Made by a program: the position numbers and the translations under genes. Positions 13,101 to 21,445 of a stretch of DNA of 64,000 nt are shown here, in pieces; within the stretch, counting starts at the first letter, position 1; each line of letters begins with the position of its first letter. The DNA is from Gordionus sp. m RMFG-2023. Taxonomy: Eukaryota; Nematomorpha; Gordioida; Chordodea; Parachordodidae. Location: contig NW_027050885.1 in assembly GCF_954871325.1 (NCBI RefSeq), positions 434,001-498,000 on the forward strand, given 5' to 3'. The notes beneath the pieces are model-generated. The model was not told the origin of the DNA and made no database searches. It was given only the letters and a program-made list of their open reading frames with translations.

Positions 13101-16100
13101 ATATAATAAATCCCTTACAAGGGATTTTAAAAATATAAAAAAACTCAAGAGATATTAAGGGTTAAATCATTGGGTTAGGGTTATGGTTAGGGGGTTAGGG
13201 TTAGGGTTAGTGTTAGGGTTAGGGTTAAGGTTAGTGTTAGATTTAGGGTTAGTAATAGTATTAAATATATAGAATATAATAAGATTATTTTAAAATTATT
13301 TTTCTAAGTTCATAAAGTATATATTAAAGTGTTTTATATATATATATGTGAAACATACGTAAAAATGCTTATCACGCGAAAATATAATTAATCCCTTACA
13401 AGGGATTTTAAAAATAACTAAAAACTCAAGAGATATTAAGGGTTAAATCATTGCGTTAGGGTTAGGGTTAGAGGTTTAAGGTTATGGTTAGGGTTAGTGT
13501 TAGAGGTTTAAGGTTATGGTTAGGGTTAGTGTTAGATTTAGGGTTAGTAATAGTATTAAATATATAGAATATAATAAGATTATTTTAAAATTATTTTTCT
13601 AAGTTCATAAAGTATATATTAAAGTGTTTTATATATATATATATATGTGAAACATACGTAAAAATGCTTATCACGCGAAAATATAATAAATCCCTTACAA
13701 GGGTTTTTTAAAATATAAAAAAACTCAAGAGATATTATGGGTTAAATCATTGCGTTAGGGTTAGGGTTAGATGGTTAAGGTTAGGGTTAGGGTTAGTGTT
13801 AGGGTTAGGGTTAAGGTTAGTGTTAGATTTAGGGTTAGTAATAGTATTAAATATATAGAATATAATAAGATTATTTTTAAATTATTTTTCTAAGTTCATA
13901 AAGTATATATTAAAGTGTTTTATATATATATGTGAAACATACGTAAAAATGCTTATCACGCGAAAATATAATAAATCTCATAGAAGGGATTTTAAAAATA
14001 TAAAAAAACTCAAGAGATATTAAGGGTAAATCATTGGGTTAGGGTTAGGGTTAGAGGGTTTAGGTAGGTTAGGGTTAAGGTTTGTGTTAGATTTAGGGTT
14101 AGTAATAGTATTATATATATATAATATAAATAGAATATTTTAAAATTATTTTTCTAAGTTCATAAAGTATATATTAAAGTGTTTTTTATATATATATCTG
14201 AAACATACGTAAAAATGCTTATCACGCGAAAATATAATAAATCCCTTTCAAGGAATTTTAAAAATATTAAAAACTCACGAGATATTAAGGGTTAAATCAT
14301 TGGGTTAGGGTTAGGGTTAGAGGTTTAAGGTTAAGGTTAGGGTTAGTGTTAGGGTTAGGGTTAAGGTTAGTGTTAGATTTAGGGTTAGTAATAGTATTAA
14401 ATATATAGAATATAATAAGATTAATTTAAAATTATTTTTCTAAGTTCATAAAGCATATATTAAAGTGTTTTATATATATATATGTGAAACATACGTAAAA
14501 ATGCTTATCACGTGAAAATATAAAAAAACCCATTCAAGGAATTTTAAAAATATAAAAAAACTCAAGGGATATTAAGGCTTAAATCATTGAGTTAGGGTTA
14601 GGGTTAGAGCGTTAAGGTTAGAGTTAGGGTTAGTGTTGGGGTTAGGGTTAGTGTTAGATTTAGGTTTAGTAATAGTATTAAATATATAGAATATAATAAG
14701 ATTATTTTAAAATTATTTTTCTAAGTTCATAAAGTATATATTAGTGTTTTTTATATATATAGGTAAAACATATGTAAAAATGCTTACCACGTGAAAATAT
14801 AATAAAACCCTTCAAGGGATTTTTAAAATTTAAAAAAACTCAAGAGATATTAAGGGTTAATACATTGGGTTAGGGTTAGGGTTAGAGGGTTAAGGTTAGG
14901 GTTAGTGTTAGGGTTAGTGTTAGATATAGGGTTAGTAATAGTATTAAATATATAGAATATAATAAGATTATTTTAAAATTATTTTTCTAAGTTCATAAAG
15001 TATATATTAAAGTGTTTTATATATATATATGTGAAACATACGTAAAAATGCTTATCACGTGAAAATATAATAAAACCCTTACAAGGGATTTTAAAAATAT
15101 AAAAAAACTCAAGAGATATTAAGGGTTAAATCATTGGGTTAGGGTTATGGTTAGGGGGTTAGGGTTAGGGTTAGTGTTAGGGTTAGGGTTAAGGTTAGTG
15201 TTAGATTTAGGGTTAGTAATAGTATTAAATATATAGAATATAATAAGATTATTTTAAAATTATTTTTCTAAGTTCATAAAGTATATATTAAAGTGTTTTA
15301 TATATATATATGTGAAACATACGTAAAAATGCTTATCACGCGAAAATATAATTAATCCCTTACAAGGGATTTTAAAAATAACTAAAAACTCAAGAGATAT
15401 TAAGGGTTAAATCATTGCGTTAGGGTTAGGGTTAGAGGTTTAAGGTTATGGTTAGGGTTAGTGTTAGAGGTTTAAGGTTATGGTTAGGGTTAGTGTTAGA
15501 TTTAGGGTTAGTAATAGTATTAAATATATAGAATATAATAAGATTATTTTAAAATTATTTTTCTAAGTTCATAAAGTATATATTAAAGTGTTTTATATAT
15601 ATATATATATGTGAAACATACGTAAAAATGCTTATCACGTGAAAATATAATAAAACCCTTTCAAGGGATTTTAAAAATATAAAAAAACTCAAGGGATATT
15701 AAGCGTTAAATTACTGGGTGAGGGTTAGGGTTAGAGAGTTAAGGTTATGGTTAGGGTTATTGTTAGATTTAGGGTTAGTAATAGTATTAAATATATAGAA
15801 TATAATAAGATTATTTTAAAATTTATTTTCTAAGTTCATAAAGTATATATTAAAGTGTTTTATATATATATATGTGAAACATACGTAAAAATGCTTATCA
15901 CGTGAAAATATAATAAAACCCTTTCAAGGAATTTTAAAAATATAAAAAAACTCAAGGGATATTAAGGGTTAAATCATTGAGTTAGGGTTAGGGTTAGAGG
16001 GTTAAGGTTAGGGTTAGGGTTAGGGTTAGTGTTAGATTTAGGGTTAGTAATAGTATTAAATATATAGAATATAATAAGAATAGTTAAAAATTATTTTTAT

Positions 16101-17452
16101 AAGTTCATAAAGTATATATTAAAGTGTTTTTTATATATATATCTGAAACATACGTAAAAATGCTTATCACGCGAAAATATAATAAATCCCTTACAAGGGA
16201 TTTTAAAAATATAAAAAAACTCAAGAGATATTAAGGGTTAAATCATTGGGTTAGGGTTATGGTTAGGGGGTTAGGGTTAGGGTTAGTGTTAGGGTTAGGG
16301 TTAAGGTTAGTGTTAGATTTAGGGTTAGTAATAGTATTAAATATATAGAATATAATAAGATTATTTTAAAATTATTTTTCTAAGTTCATAAAGTATATAT
16401 TAAAGTGTTTTATATATATATATGTGAAACATACGTAAAAATGCTTATCACGCGAAAATATAATTAATCCCTTACAAGGGATTTTAAAAATAACTAAAAA
16501 CTCAAGAGATATTAAGGGTTAAATCATTGCGTTAGGGTTAGGGTTAGAGGTTTAAGGTTATGGTTAGGGTTAGTGTTAGAGGTTTAAGGTTATGGTTAGG
16601 GTTAGTGTTAGATTTAGGGTTAGTAATAGTATTAAATATATAGAATATAATAAGATTATTTTAAAATTATTTTTCTAAGTTCATAAAGTATATATTAAAG
16701 TGTTTTATATATATATATATATGTGAAACATACGTAAAAATGCTTATCACGCGAAAATATAATAAATCCCTTACAAGGGATTTTTAAAATATAAAAAAAC
16801 TCAAGAGATATTAAGGGTTAAATCATTGCGTTAGGGTTAGGGTTAGATGGTTAAGGTTAGGGTTAGGGTTAGTGTTAGGGTTAGGGTTAGAGTTAGTGTT
16901 AGATTTAGGGTTAGTAATAGTATTAAATATATAGAATATAATAAGATTATTTTAAAATTATTTTTCTAAGTTTATAAAGCATATATTTAAGTGTTTTATA
17001 TATATATATGTGAAACATACGTAAAAATGCTTATCACGTGAAAGTATAATAAAACCCATTCAAGGAATTTTAAAAATATAAAAAAACTCAAGGGATATTA
17101 AGGCTTAAATCATTGAGTTAGGGTTAGAGTTAGAGGGTTAAAGTTAGAGTTAGGGTTAGTGTTGGGGTTAGGGTTAGTGTTAGATTTAGGTTTAGTAATA
17201 GTATTAAATATATAGAATATAATAAGATTATTTTAAAATTATTTTTCTAAGTTCATAAAGTATATATTAGTTTTTTTTATATATATATGTGAAACATATG
17301 TAAAAATGCTTATCACGTGAAAATATAATAAAACCCTTCAAGGGATTTTTAAAATTTAAAAAACCTCAAGAGATATTAAGGGTTAAATCATTGTGTTAGG
17401 GTTAGAGGGTTAAGGTTAGGGTTAGTGTTAGGGTTAGTGTTAGATATAGGGT
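10136..17452 (+). repeat. Block 3: 26 monomers, two rounds of the order but one E-F
   Basis: Order: E F G H I J/G H/J K L M N A B, then G H I J K/N A B/L M N A B C D. At 13,836 a B monomer ending in the G-type GGGTTAAGGTTAGTG tract is followed directly by G, so C, D, E and F are skipped in the second round. The J/G (11,592) and H/J (11,856) hybrids bracket an extra G-H passage. The 7,319-bp marker spacing is therefore nearly two periods with one marker lost. Confidence 0.8.
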
Positions 17453-17712
17453 TAGTAATAGTATTAAATATATAGAATATAATAAGATTATTTTAAAATT
17501 ATTTTTCTAAGTTCATAAAGTATATATTATAGTGTTTTTTATATATATATGTGAAATATAAGTAAAAATGCTATCACGTAAAAATTTAATAAAATCCTTT
17601 AAAGGGATTTTAAACGTTAAACCATCATAACCTAATAAACACCTTCTAGTAGGTAAAATATAAAAAAACTCAAGGGATATTAAGGGTTAAATATTTGGGT
17701 TAGGGTTAAGGT
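17453..17712 (+). repeat. Monomer type E (phase marker, first half)
   Basis: 260 bp. Diagnostic features: ATATTATAGTG before the TA run, GAAATATAAG instead of GAAACATACG, a one-base-shorter TGCTATCACGTAAAAAT box, and the hairpin variant ATCCTTTAAAGGGAT. Directly after the hairpin comes a segment of about 42 bp (about 17,613-17,654, core CCATCATAACCTAATAAAC then CCTTCTAGTAGG) that is absent from every other type. It ends in AAATATTTGGG with only a short TTAGGG tract. It is always followed by F except where F is deleted. Confidence 0.85.
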
Positions 17713-18077
17713 TAGTAAATGTTTAAAATATATAGAATATATTAAATCATTTTAAAATTATTTTTCAAGGTATCTAGTTTAAAGAACTATAGGAATTAAT
17801 CTCTTTTAAGACATTATATATTATTAGTAAATTAATAAATAATAGTAAGTTCTTAAAGTAAATATTAAAGTGTTTTTTATATATATATCTGAAACATACG
17901 TAAAAATGCTTATCACGCGAAAATATAATAAATCCCTTAGAAGGGATTTTAAAATTATAAAAAAACTTAAGAGATATTAAGGGTTAAATCATTGCGTTAC
18001 GGTTAGGGTTATAGGGTTAAGGTTAGGGTTAGGGTTAGTGTTAGGGTTAGGGTTAAGGTTAGTGTTAGATTTAGGGT
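17713..18077 (+). repeat. Monomer type F (phase marker, second half; longest monomer)
   Basis: 365 bp, about 80 bp longer than the others. It starts TAGTAAATGTTTAAAAT instead of the usual TAGTAATAGTATTAAAT. The extra length is a block at about 17,766-17,846 (from CAAGGTATCTAG to AATAATAG) inserted before AGTTCTTAAAG. The end of that block (TAGTAAATTAATAAATAATAG) loosely resembles the usual monomer start, so it may be a decayed duplicate of the AT-rich body; that is inference. Later it has ATCTGAAAC, a CACGCG box, the hairpin AATCCCTTAGAAGGGATT and the tract variants GCGTTACGG and TTATAGGG. Confidence 0.85.
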
Positions 18078-18341
18078 TAGTAATAGTATTAAATATATAG
18101 AATATAATAAGATTATTTTTAAATTATTTTTCTAAGTTCATAAAGTATATATTAAAGTGTTTTATATATATATGTGAAACATACGTAAAAATGCTTATCA
18201 CGCGAAAATATAATAAATCCCATAGAAGGGATTTTAAAAATATAAAAAAACTCAATAGATATTAAGGGTAAATCATTGGGTTAGGGTTAGGGTTAGAGGG
18301 TTTAGGTAGGTTAGGGTTAAGGTTTGTGTTAGATTTAGGGT
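18078..18341 (+). repeat. Monomer type G
   Basis: 264 bp. Diagnostic: AAGATTATTTTTAAATTATT, a short TA run, CACGCG, the weakened hairpin AATCCCATAGAAGGGATT (stem reduced to AATCCC/GGGATT), GGGTAAATCATTGGG, and a tract with TTTAGGTAGG and GGTTTGTGTTAG. In several other blocks it begins hybrids (G/A, G/B, G/I, G/K), so its body is a frequent recombination partner. Confidence 0.8.
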
Positions 18342-18627
18342 TAGTAATAGTATTATATATATATAATATAAATAGAATATTTTAAAATTATTTTTCTAAG
18401 TTCATAAAGTATATATTAAAGTGTTTTTTATATATATATCTGAAACATACGTAAAAATGCTTATCACGCGAAAATATAATAAATCCCTTTCAAGGAATTT
18501 TAAAAATATTAAAAACTCACGAGATATTAAGGGTTAAATCATTGGGTTAGGGTTAGGGTTAGAGGTTTAAGGTTAAGGTTAGGGTTAGTGTTAGGGTTAG
18601 GGTTAAGGTTAGTGTTAGATTTAGGGT
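18342..18627 (+). repeat. Monomer type H
   Basis: 286 bp. Recognised by a changed start, TAGTATTATATATATATAAT followed by ATAAATAGAATATTTT, then GTGTTTTTTATA with ATCTGAAAC, CACGCG, the broken hairpin AATCCCTTTCAAGGAATT, and ATATTAAAAACTCACGAG. The TA-rich start adds a second short TA run not seen in other types. Confidence 0.8.
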
Positions 18628-18910
18628 TAGTAATAGTATTAAATATATAGAATATAATAAGATTAATTTAAAATTATTTTTCTAAGTTCATAAAGCATAT
18701 ATTAAAGTGTTTTATATATATATATATGTGAAACATACGTAAAAATGCTTATCACGTGAAAATATAAAAAAACCCATTCAAGGAATTTTAAAAATATAAA
18801 AAAACTCAAGGGATATTAAGGCTTAAATCATTGAGTTAGGGTTAGGGTTAGAGCGTTAAGGTTAGAGTTAGGGTTAGTGTTGGGGTTAGGGTTAGTGTTA
18901 GATTTAGGTT
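18628..18910 (+). repeat. Monomer type I
   Basis: 283 bp. Diagnostic: AAGATTAATTTAAAAT, AAAGCATATATTAAAG, CACGTG followed by AAAATATAAAAAAACCCATTC with loss of the right hairpin arm, AAGGCTTAAATCATTGAG, GAGCGTTAAGG and TGTTGGGGTTAGG. It shares the AAGGCTT and TTGGGG changes with type C, so C and I are probably sister types. Confidence 0.8.
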
Positions 18911-19200
18911 TAGTAATAGTATTAAATATATAGAATATAATAAGATTATTTTAAAATTATTTTTCTAAGTTCATAAAGTATATATTAGTGTTTTTTATAT
19001 ATATAGGTAAAACATATGTAAAAATGCTTACCACGTGAAAATATAATAAAACCCTTCAAGGGATTTTTAAAATTTAAAAAAACTCAAGAGATATTAAGGG
19101 TTAATTCATTGGGTTAGGGTTAGGGTTAGAGGGTTAAGGTTAGGGTTAGTGTTAGGGTTAGTGTTAGGGTTAGTGTTAGGGTTAGTGTTAGATATAGGGT
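18911..19200 (+). repeat. Monomer type J
   Basis: 290 bp here and 266 bp in most other blocks; the difference lies in extra copies of TTAGGGTTAGTG in the tract. Diagnostic: TATATTAGTG, a short TA run ending in AGGTAAAACATATG, TGCTTACCACGTG (C in place of T before ACCACG), hairpin ACCCTTCAAGGGAT with a one-base loop, TTAATTCATTGGG, and a tract ending TTAGATATAGGG. Type D shares the CTTCAAGGG hairpin. Confidence 0.8.
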
Positions 19201-19489
19201 TAGTAATAGTATTAAATATATAGAATATAATAAGATTATTTTAAAATTATTTTTCTAAGTTCATAAAGTATATATTAAAGTGTTTTATATATATATATGT
19301 GAAACATACGTAAAAATGCTTATCACGTAAAAATTTAATAAAATCCTTGAAAGGTATTTTAAAAATATAAAAAAACTCAAGGGATATTAAGGGTTAAATC
19401 ATTGAGTTAGGGTTAGGGTTAGAGGGTTAAGGTTAGGGTTAGTGTTAGGGTTAGTGTTTTAGGGTTAGGGTTAGTGTTAGATTTAGGGT
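19201..19489 (+). repeat. Monomer type K
   Basis: 289 bp. Diagnostic: CACGTAAAAATTTAATAAAATCC, which drops the second half of the CACGYG box as in type E, hairpin variant AATCCTTGAAAGGTATT, CATTGAG, and the tract variant TTAGTGTTTTAGGG. The shared CACGTAAAAATTTAAT suggests that E and K have a common ancestor. Confidence 0.8.
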
Positions 19490-19752
19490 TAGTAATAGTA
19501 TTAAATATATAGAATATAATAAGAATAGTTAAAAATTATTTTTTTAAGTTCATAAAGTATATATTAAAGTATTTTTTATATATATATGTGAAACATACGT
19601 AAAAATGCTTATCACGTGAAAATATAATAAAACCCTTTCAAGGGATTTTAAAAATATAAAAAAACTCAAGGGATATTAAGCGTTAAATTACTGGGTTAGG
19701 GTTAGGGTTAGAGAGTTAAGGTTATGGTTAGGGTTATTGTTAGATTTAGGGT
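19490..19752 (+). repeat. Monomer type L
   Basis: 263 bp. Diagnostic: AAGAATAGTTAAAAATTATTTTTTTAAG, AAAGTATTTTTTATA, CACGTG, hairpin CCCTTTCAAGGG, AAGCGTTAAATTACTGGG, and the tract GAGAGTTAAGG, TTATGG, TTATTG. It is nearly always followed by M. In blocks 1-2 and once in block 3 the tract begins GGGTGAGGG; later copies have GGGTTAGGG. Confidence 0.8.
19611..19618. other. ATCACGTG E-box-like palindrome (example)
   Basis: ATCACGTG occurs once in most C, D, I, L and M monomers, and so dozens of times in the window, each time followed by AAAATATAATAAA. CACGTG is the core E-box bound by basic helix-loop-helix proteins. The eight bases also fit the yeast centromere element CDEI (RTCACRTG), bound by Cbf1. 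No CDEII/CDEIII arrangement follows, so a point-centromere reading is not supported. Binding is conjecture. Confidence 0.35.
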
Positions 19753-20019
19753 TAGTAATAGTATTAAATATATAGAATATAATAAGATTATTTTAAAATT
19801 TATTTTCTAAGTTCATAAAGTATATATTAAAGTGTTTTATATATATATGTGAAACATACGTAAAAATGCTTATCACGTGAAAATATAATAAAACCCTTTC
19901 AAGGAATTTTAAAAATATAAAAAAACTCAAGGGATATTAAGGGTTAAATCATTGAGTTAGGGTTAGGGTTAGAGGGTTAAGGTTAGGGTTAGGGTTAGGG
20001 TTAGTGTTAGATTTAGGGT
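19753..20019 (+). repeat. Monomer type M
   Basis: 267 bp (263-269 elsewhere). Diagnostic: ATTTTAAAATTTATTTTC, in which one T is moved relative to other types, CACGTG, CCCTTTCAAGGAATT with a broken right hairpin arm, CATTGAG, and a tract with AGAGGGTTAAGG and then up to four clean TTAGGG units. A variant with ATTATTTGAAAATTT, called M' here, occurs at 35,873, 36,687, 39,837 and 40,651. Confidence 0.8.
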
Positions 20020-20300
20020 TAGTAATAGTATTAAATATATAGAATATAATAAGAATAGTTAAAAATTATTTTTATAAGTTCATAAAGTATATATTAAAGT
20101 GTTTTTTATATATATATCTGAAACATACGTAAAAATGCTTATCACGCGAAAATATAATAAATCCCTTACAAGGGATTTTAAAAATATAAAAAAACTCAAG
20201 AGATATTAAGGGTTAAATCATTGGGTTAGGGTTATGGTTAGGGGGTTAGGGTTAGGGTTAGTGTTAGGGTTAGGGTTAAGGTTAGTGTTAGATTTAGGGT
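20020..20300 (+). repeat. Monomer type N
   Basis: 281 bp. Diagnostic: AAGAATAGTTAAAAATTATTTTTATAAG, ATCTGAAAC, CACGCG, the best hairpin AATCCCTTACAAGGGATT, CATTGGG, and a tract with TTATGGTTAGGGGG. Its start matches L, and its tail is the donor in several K/N and M/N hybrids. Confidence 0.8.
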
Positions 20301-20337
20301 TAGTAATAGTATTAAATATATAGAATATAATAAGATT

Positions 20338-20347
20338 ATTTTAAAAT
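20338..20347. other. Perfect 10-bp AT palindrome (example)
   Basis: ATTTTAAAAT recurs about 35 bp after the monomer start in types A, B, C, D, I, J, K and others. It is altered in F, G and L/N. It is AT-rich, and whether it is anything beyond composition cannot be told from the sequence. Confidence 0.55.
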
Positions 20348-20385
20348 TATTTTTCTAAGTTCATAAAGTATATATTAAAGTGTTT

Positions 20386-20398
20386 TATATATATATAT
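20386..20398. repeat. TA-dinucleotide run (example)
   Basis: A short (TA)n microsatellite occupies the same place in each monomer, after GTGTTTT and before GTGAAAC or CTGAAAC. Its length varies among monomers from about four to ten units; the longest runs are in type B (for example 59,406-59,425 and 61,367-61,386). GTTT and AAAC flank the run, so the region can fold on itself. Some hybrid joints, such as that near 35,700, fall here. Confidence 0.85.
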
Positions 20399-20406
20399 GT
20401 GAAACA

Positions 20407-20429
20407 TACGTAAAAATGCTTATCACGCG
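20407..20429. other. TACGTA / CACGCG box (example)
   Basis: TACGTA (20,407-20,412) and CACGCG (20,424-20,429) are among the few CpG sites in each monomer, separated by AAAATGCTTAT. Across the array TACGTA alternates with TATGTA and CACGCG with CACGTG. Both changes are the C-to-T type expected from deamination of methylated CpG. Types E and K have CACGTAA. The spacing and surroundings are conserved, which could mean a protein site or only common descent. Confidence 0.6.
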
Positions 20430-20440
20430 AAAATATAATT

Positions 20441-20458
20441 AATCCCTTACAAGGGATT
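20441..20458. other. Short hairpin AATCCCTT-AC-AAGGGATT (example)
   Basis: A perfect 8-bp inverted repeat with a 2-base spacer; in a single strand it would form about 7 bp with a 4-base loop. Types A, B and N have this form and F has the spacer AG. D and J keep CCCTT-C-AAGGG, L keeps CCCTT-TC-AAGGG, G keeps only AATCCC/GGGATT, and C, H, I and M have lost part of the right arm. The T-run after the right arm gives it the look of a terminator, but no transcription unit is visible. Confidence 0.65.
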
Positions 20459-20506
20459 TTAAAAATAACTAAAAACTCAAGAGATATTAAGGGTTAAATC
20501 ATTGCG

Positions 20507-20597
20507 TTAGGGTTAGGGTTAGAGGTTTAAAGTTATGGTTAGGGTTAGTGTTAGAGGTTTAAGGTTATGGTTAGGGTTAGTGTTAGATTTAGGGTTA
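20507..20597 (+). repeat. Telomere-type hexamer tract of a monomer (example)
   Basis: About 90 bp of TTAGGG and one-step variants (TTAGAGG, TTTAAAG, TTATGG, TTAGTG). Every monomer in the array has such a tract, usually with two to six perfect TTAGGG units. The mixture of perfect and degenerate units is what is known for telomere-proximal variant repeats and interstitial telomeric sequence. Its position between AT-rich bodies makes it the main stretch of shared sequence where monomers can pair out of register. Confidence 0.9.
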
Positions 20598-20880
20598 GTA
20601 ATAGTATTAAATATATAGAATATAATAAGATTATTTTAAAATTATTTTTCTAAGTTCATAAAGTATATATTAAAGTGTTTTATATATATATATATATGTG
20701 AAACATACGTAAAAATGCTTATCACGCGAAAATATAATAAATCCCTTACAAGGGATTTTTAAAATATAAAAAAACTCAAGAGATATTATGGGTTAAATCA
20801 TTGCGTTAGGGTTAGGGTTAGATGGTTAAGGTTAGGGTTAGGGTTAGTGTTAGGGTTAGAGTTAGTGTTAGATTTAGGGT
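20596..20880 (+). repeat. Monomer type B
   Basis: 285 bp here and 289-292 bp elsewhere; this copy has lost one TTAGGG unit. Diagnostic: the longest TA runs in the array, CACGCG, AATCCCTTACAAGGGATTTTT, CATTGCG and a tract with TAGATGGTTAAGG and AGAGTTAGTG. This copy and the one at 13,545 have GATATTATGGG instead of GATATTAAGGG. In blocks 0-1 the B tail is joined to a D body. Confidence 0.8.
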
Positions 20881-21161
20881 TAGTAATAGTATTAAATATA
20901 TAGAATATAATAAGATTATTTTAAAATTATTTTTCTAAGTTTATAAAGCATATATTTAAGTGTTTTATATATATATATGTGAAACATACGTAAAAATGCT
21001 TATCACGTGAAAGTATAATAAAACCCATTCAAGGAATTTTAAAAATATAAAAAAACTCAAGGGATATTAAGGCTTAAATCATTGAGTTAGGGTTAGAGTT
21101 AGAGGGTTAAAGTTAGAGTTAGGGTTAGTGTTGGGGTTAGGGTTAGTGTTAGATTTAGGTT
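20881..21161 (+). repeat. Monomer type C
   Basis: 281 bp. Diagnostic: AAGTTTATAAAGCATATATTTAAG, CACGTGAAAGTATAAT, CCCATTCAAGGAATT, AAGGCTTAAATCATTGAG, AGAGTTAGAGGGTTAAAG and TGTTGGGGTTAGG. The next monomer start is preceded by TTTAGGTTTAG rather than TTTAGGGTTAG. Its length is 281 bp in nearly all copies, shortened to 263 bp at 56,045, 57,670 and 63,241. Confidence 0.8.
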
Positions 21162-21445
21162 TAGTAATAGTATTAAATATATAGAATATAATAAGATTAT
21201 TTTAAAATTATTTTTCTAAGTTCATAAAGTATATATTAGTTTTTTTTATATATATATGTGAAACATATGTAAAAATGCTTATCACGTGAAAATATAATAA
21301 AACCCTTCAAGGGATTTTTAAAATTTAAAAAAACTCAAGAGATATTAAGGGTTAAATCATTGGGTTAGGGTTAGAGGGTTAAGGTTAGGGTTAGTGTTAG
21401 GGTTAGTGTTAGGGTTAGTGTTAGGGTTAGTGTTAGATATAGGGT
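21162..21445 (+). repeat. Monomer type D
   Basis: 284 bp here, 260-286 bp elsewhere according to the number of TTAGGGTTAGTG dimers in the tract. Diagnostic: TATATTAG followed by a T-run, GAAACATATG in place of GAAACATACG, CACGTG, hairpin CCCTTCAAGGG, AAATTTAAAAAAACTC, and a tract ending TTAGATATAGGG. It normally sits directly before the E marker. Confidence 0.8.

Larger units (their letters stand above)
20301..20595 (+). repeat. Monomer type A
   Basis: 295 bp and constant in length in almost every block. Diagnostic: CACGCG, ATAATTAATCCCTTAC with a perfect hairpin, AAATAACTAAAAACTCAAG, CATTGCG, and a tract containing an internal duplication (TTAGAGG-TTTAAGG-TTATGG-TTAGGG-TTAGTG twice). Sub-elements of this monomer are annotated separately as examples for the whole array. 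Confidence 0.82.
17453..21445 (+). repeat. Canonical 14-monomer higher-order repeat (block 4), ~3,993 bp
   Basis: This is the one block in which all 14 monomer types occur once and in order: E F G H I J K L M N A B C D. The next E begins exactly 3,993 bp after this one. It is used here as the reference for naming monomers elsewhere. Neighbouring blocks can be described as this order with deletions, duplications and hybrid joints. A fixed order of diverged monomers repeated as a unit is the defining sign of a higher-order repeat, as known from primate alpha satellite; it implies that amplification now acts on multi-monomer units rather than on single monomers. Confidence 0.9.

Noticed and set aside
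17453-18077. E-F as a transposable element insertion
   Set aside because: E and F keep the general monomer frame with only two private inserts, no terminal inverted repeats or target-site duplication are visible, and no coding capacity exists. They behave as diverged monomers.
19611-19650. Yeast-type point centromere (CDEI-CDEII-CDEIII)
   Set aside because: CDEI-like ATCACGTG is present and followed by AT-rich DNA, but no CDEIII-like motif (TGTTT..CCGAA core) at the right spacing was found, and the site is repeated dozens of times.
20441-20465. Intrinsic transcription terminator (hairpin plus T-run)
   Set aside because: The hairpin is followed by a few T residues, but no gene precedes it, it recurs in every monomer, and the context is eukaryotic satellite.
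20416-20490. Short open frame starting at the ATG of AAAATGCTTATC, repeated in nearly every monomer
   Set aside because: It ends after about 24 codons at GATATTAA, its length varies with the TA run upstream, and its codons simply follow the AT-rich composition. TTAGGG also leaves frames open as Leu-Gly or Arg-Val repeats without coding meaning. No frame shows conservation beyond the DNA repeat.
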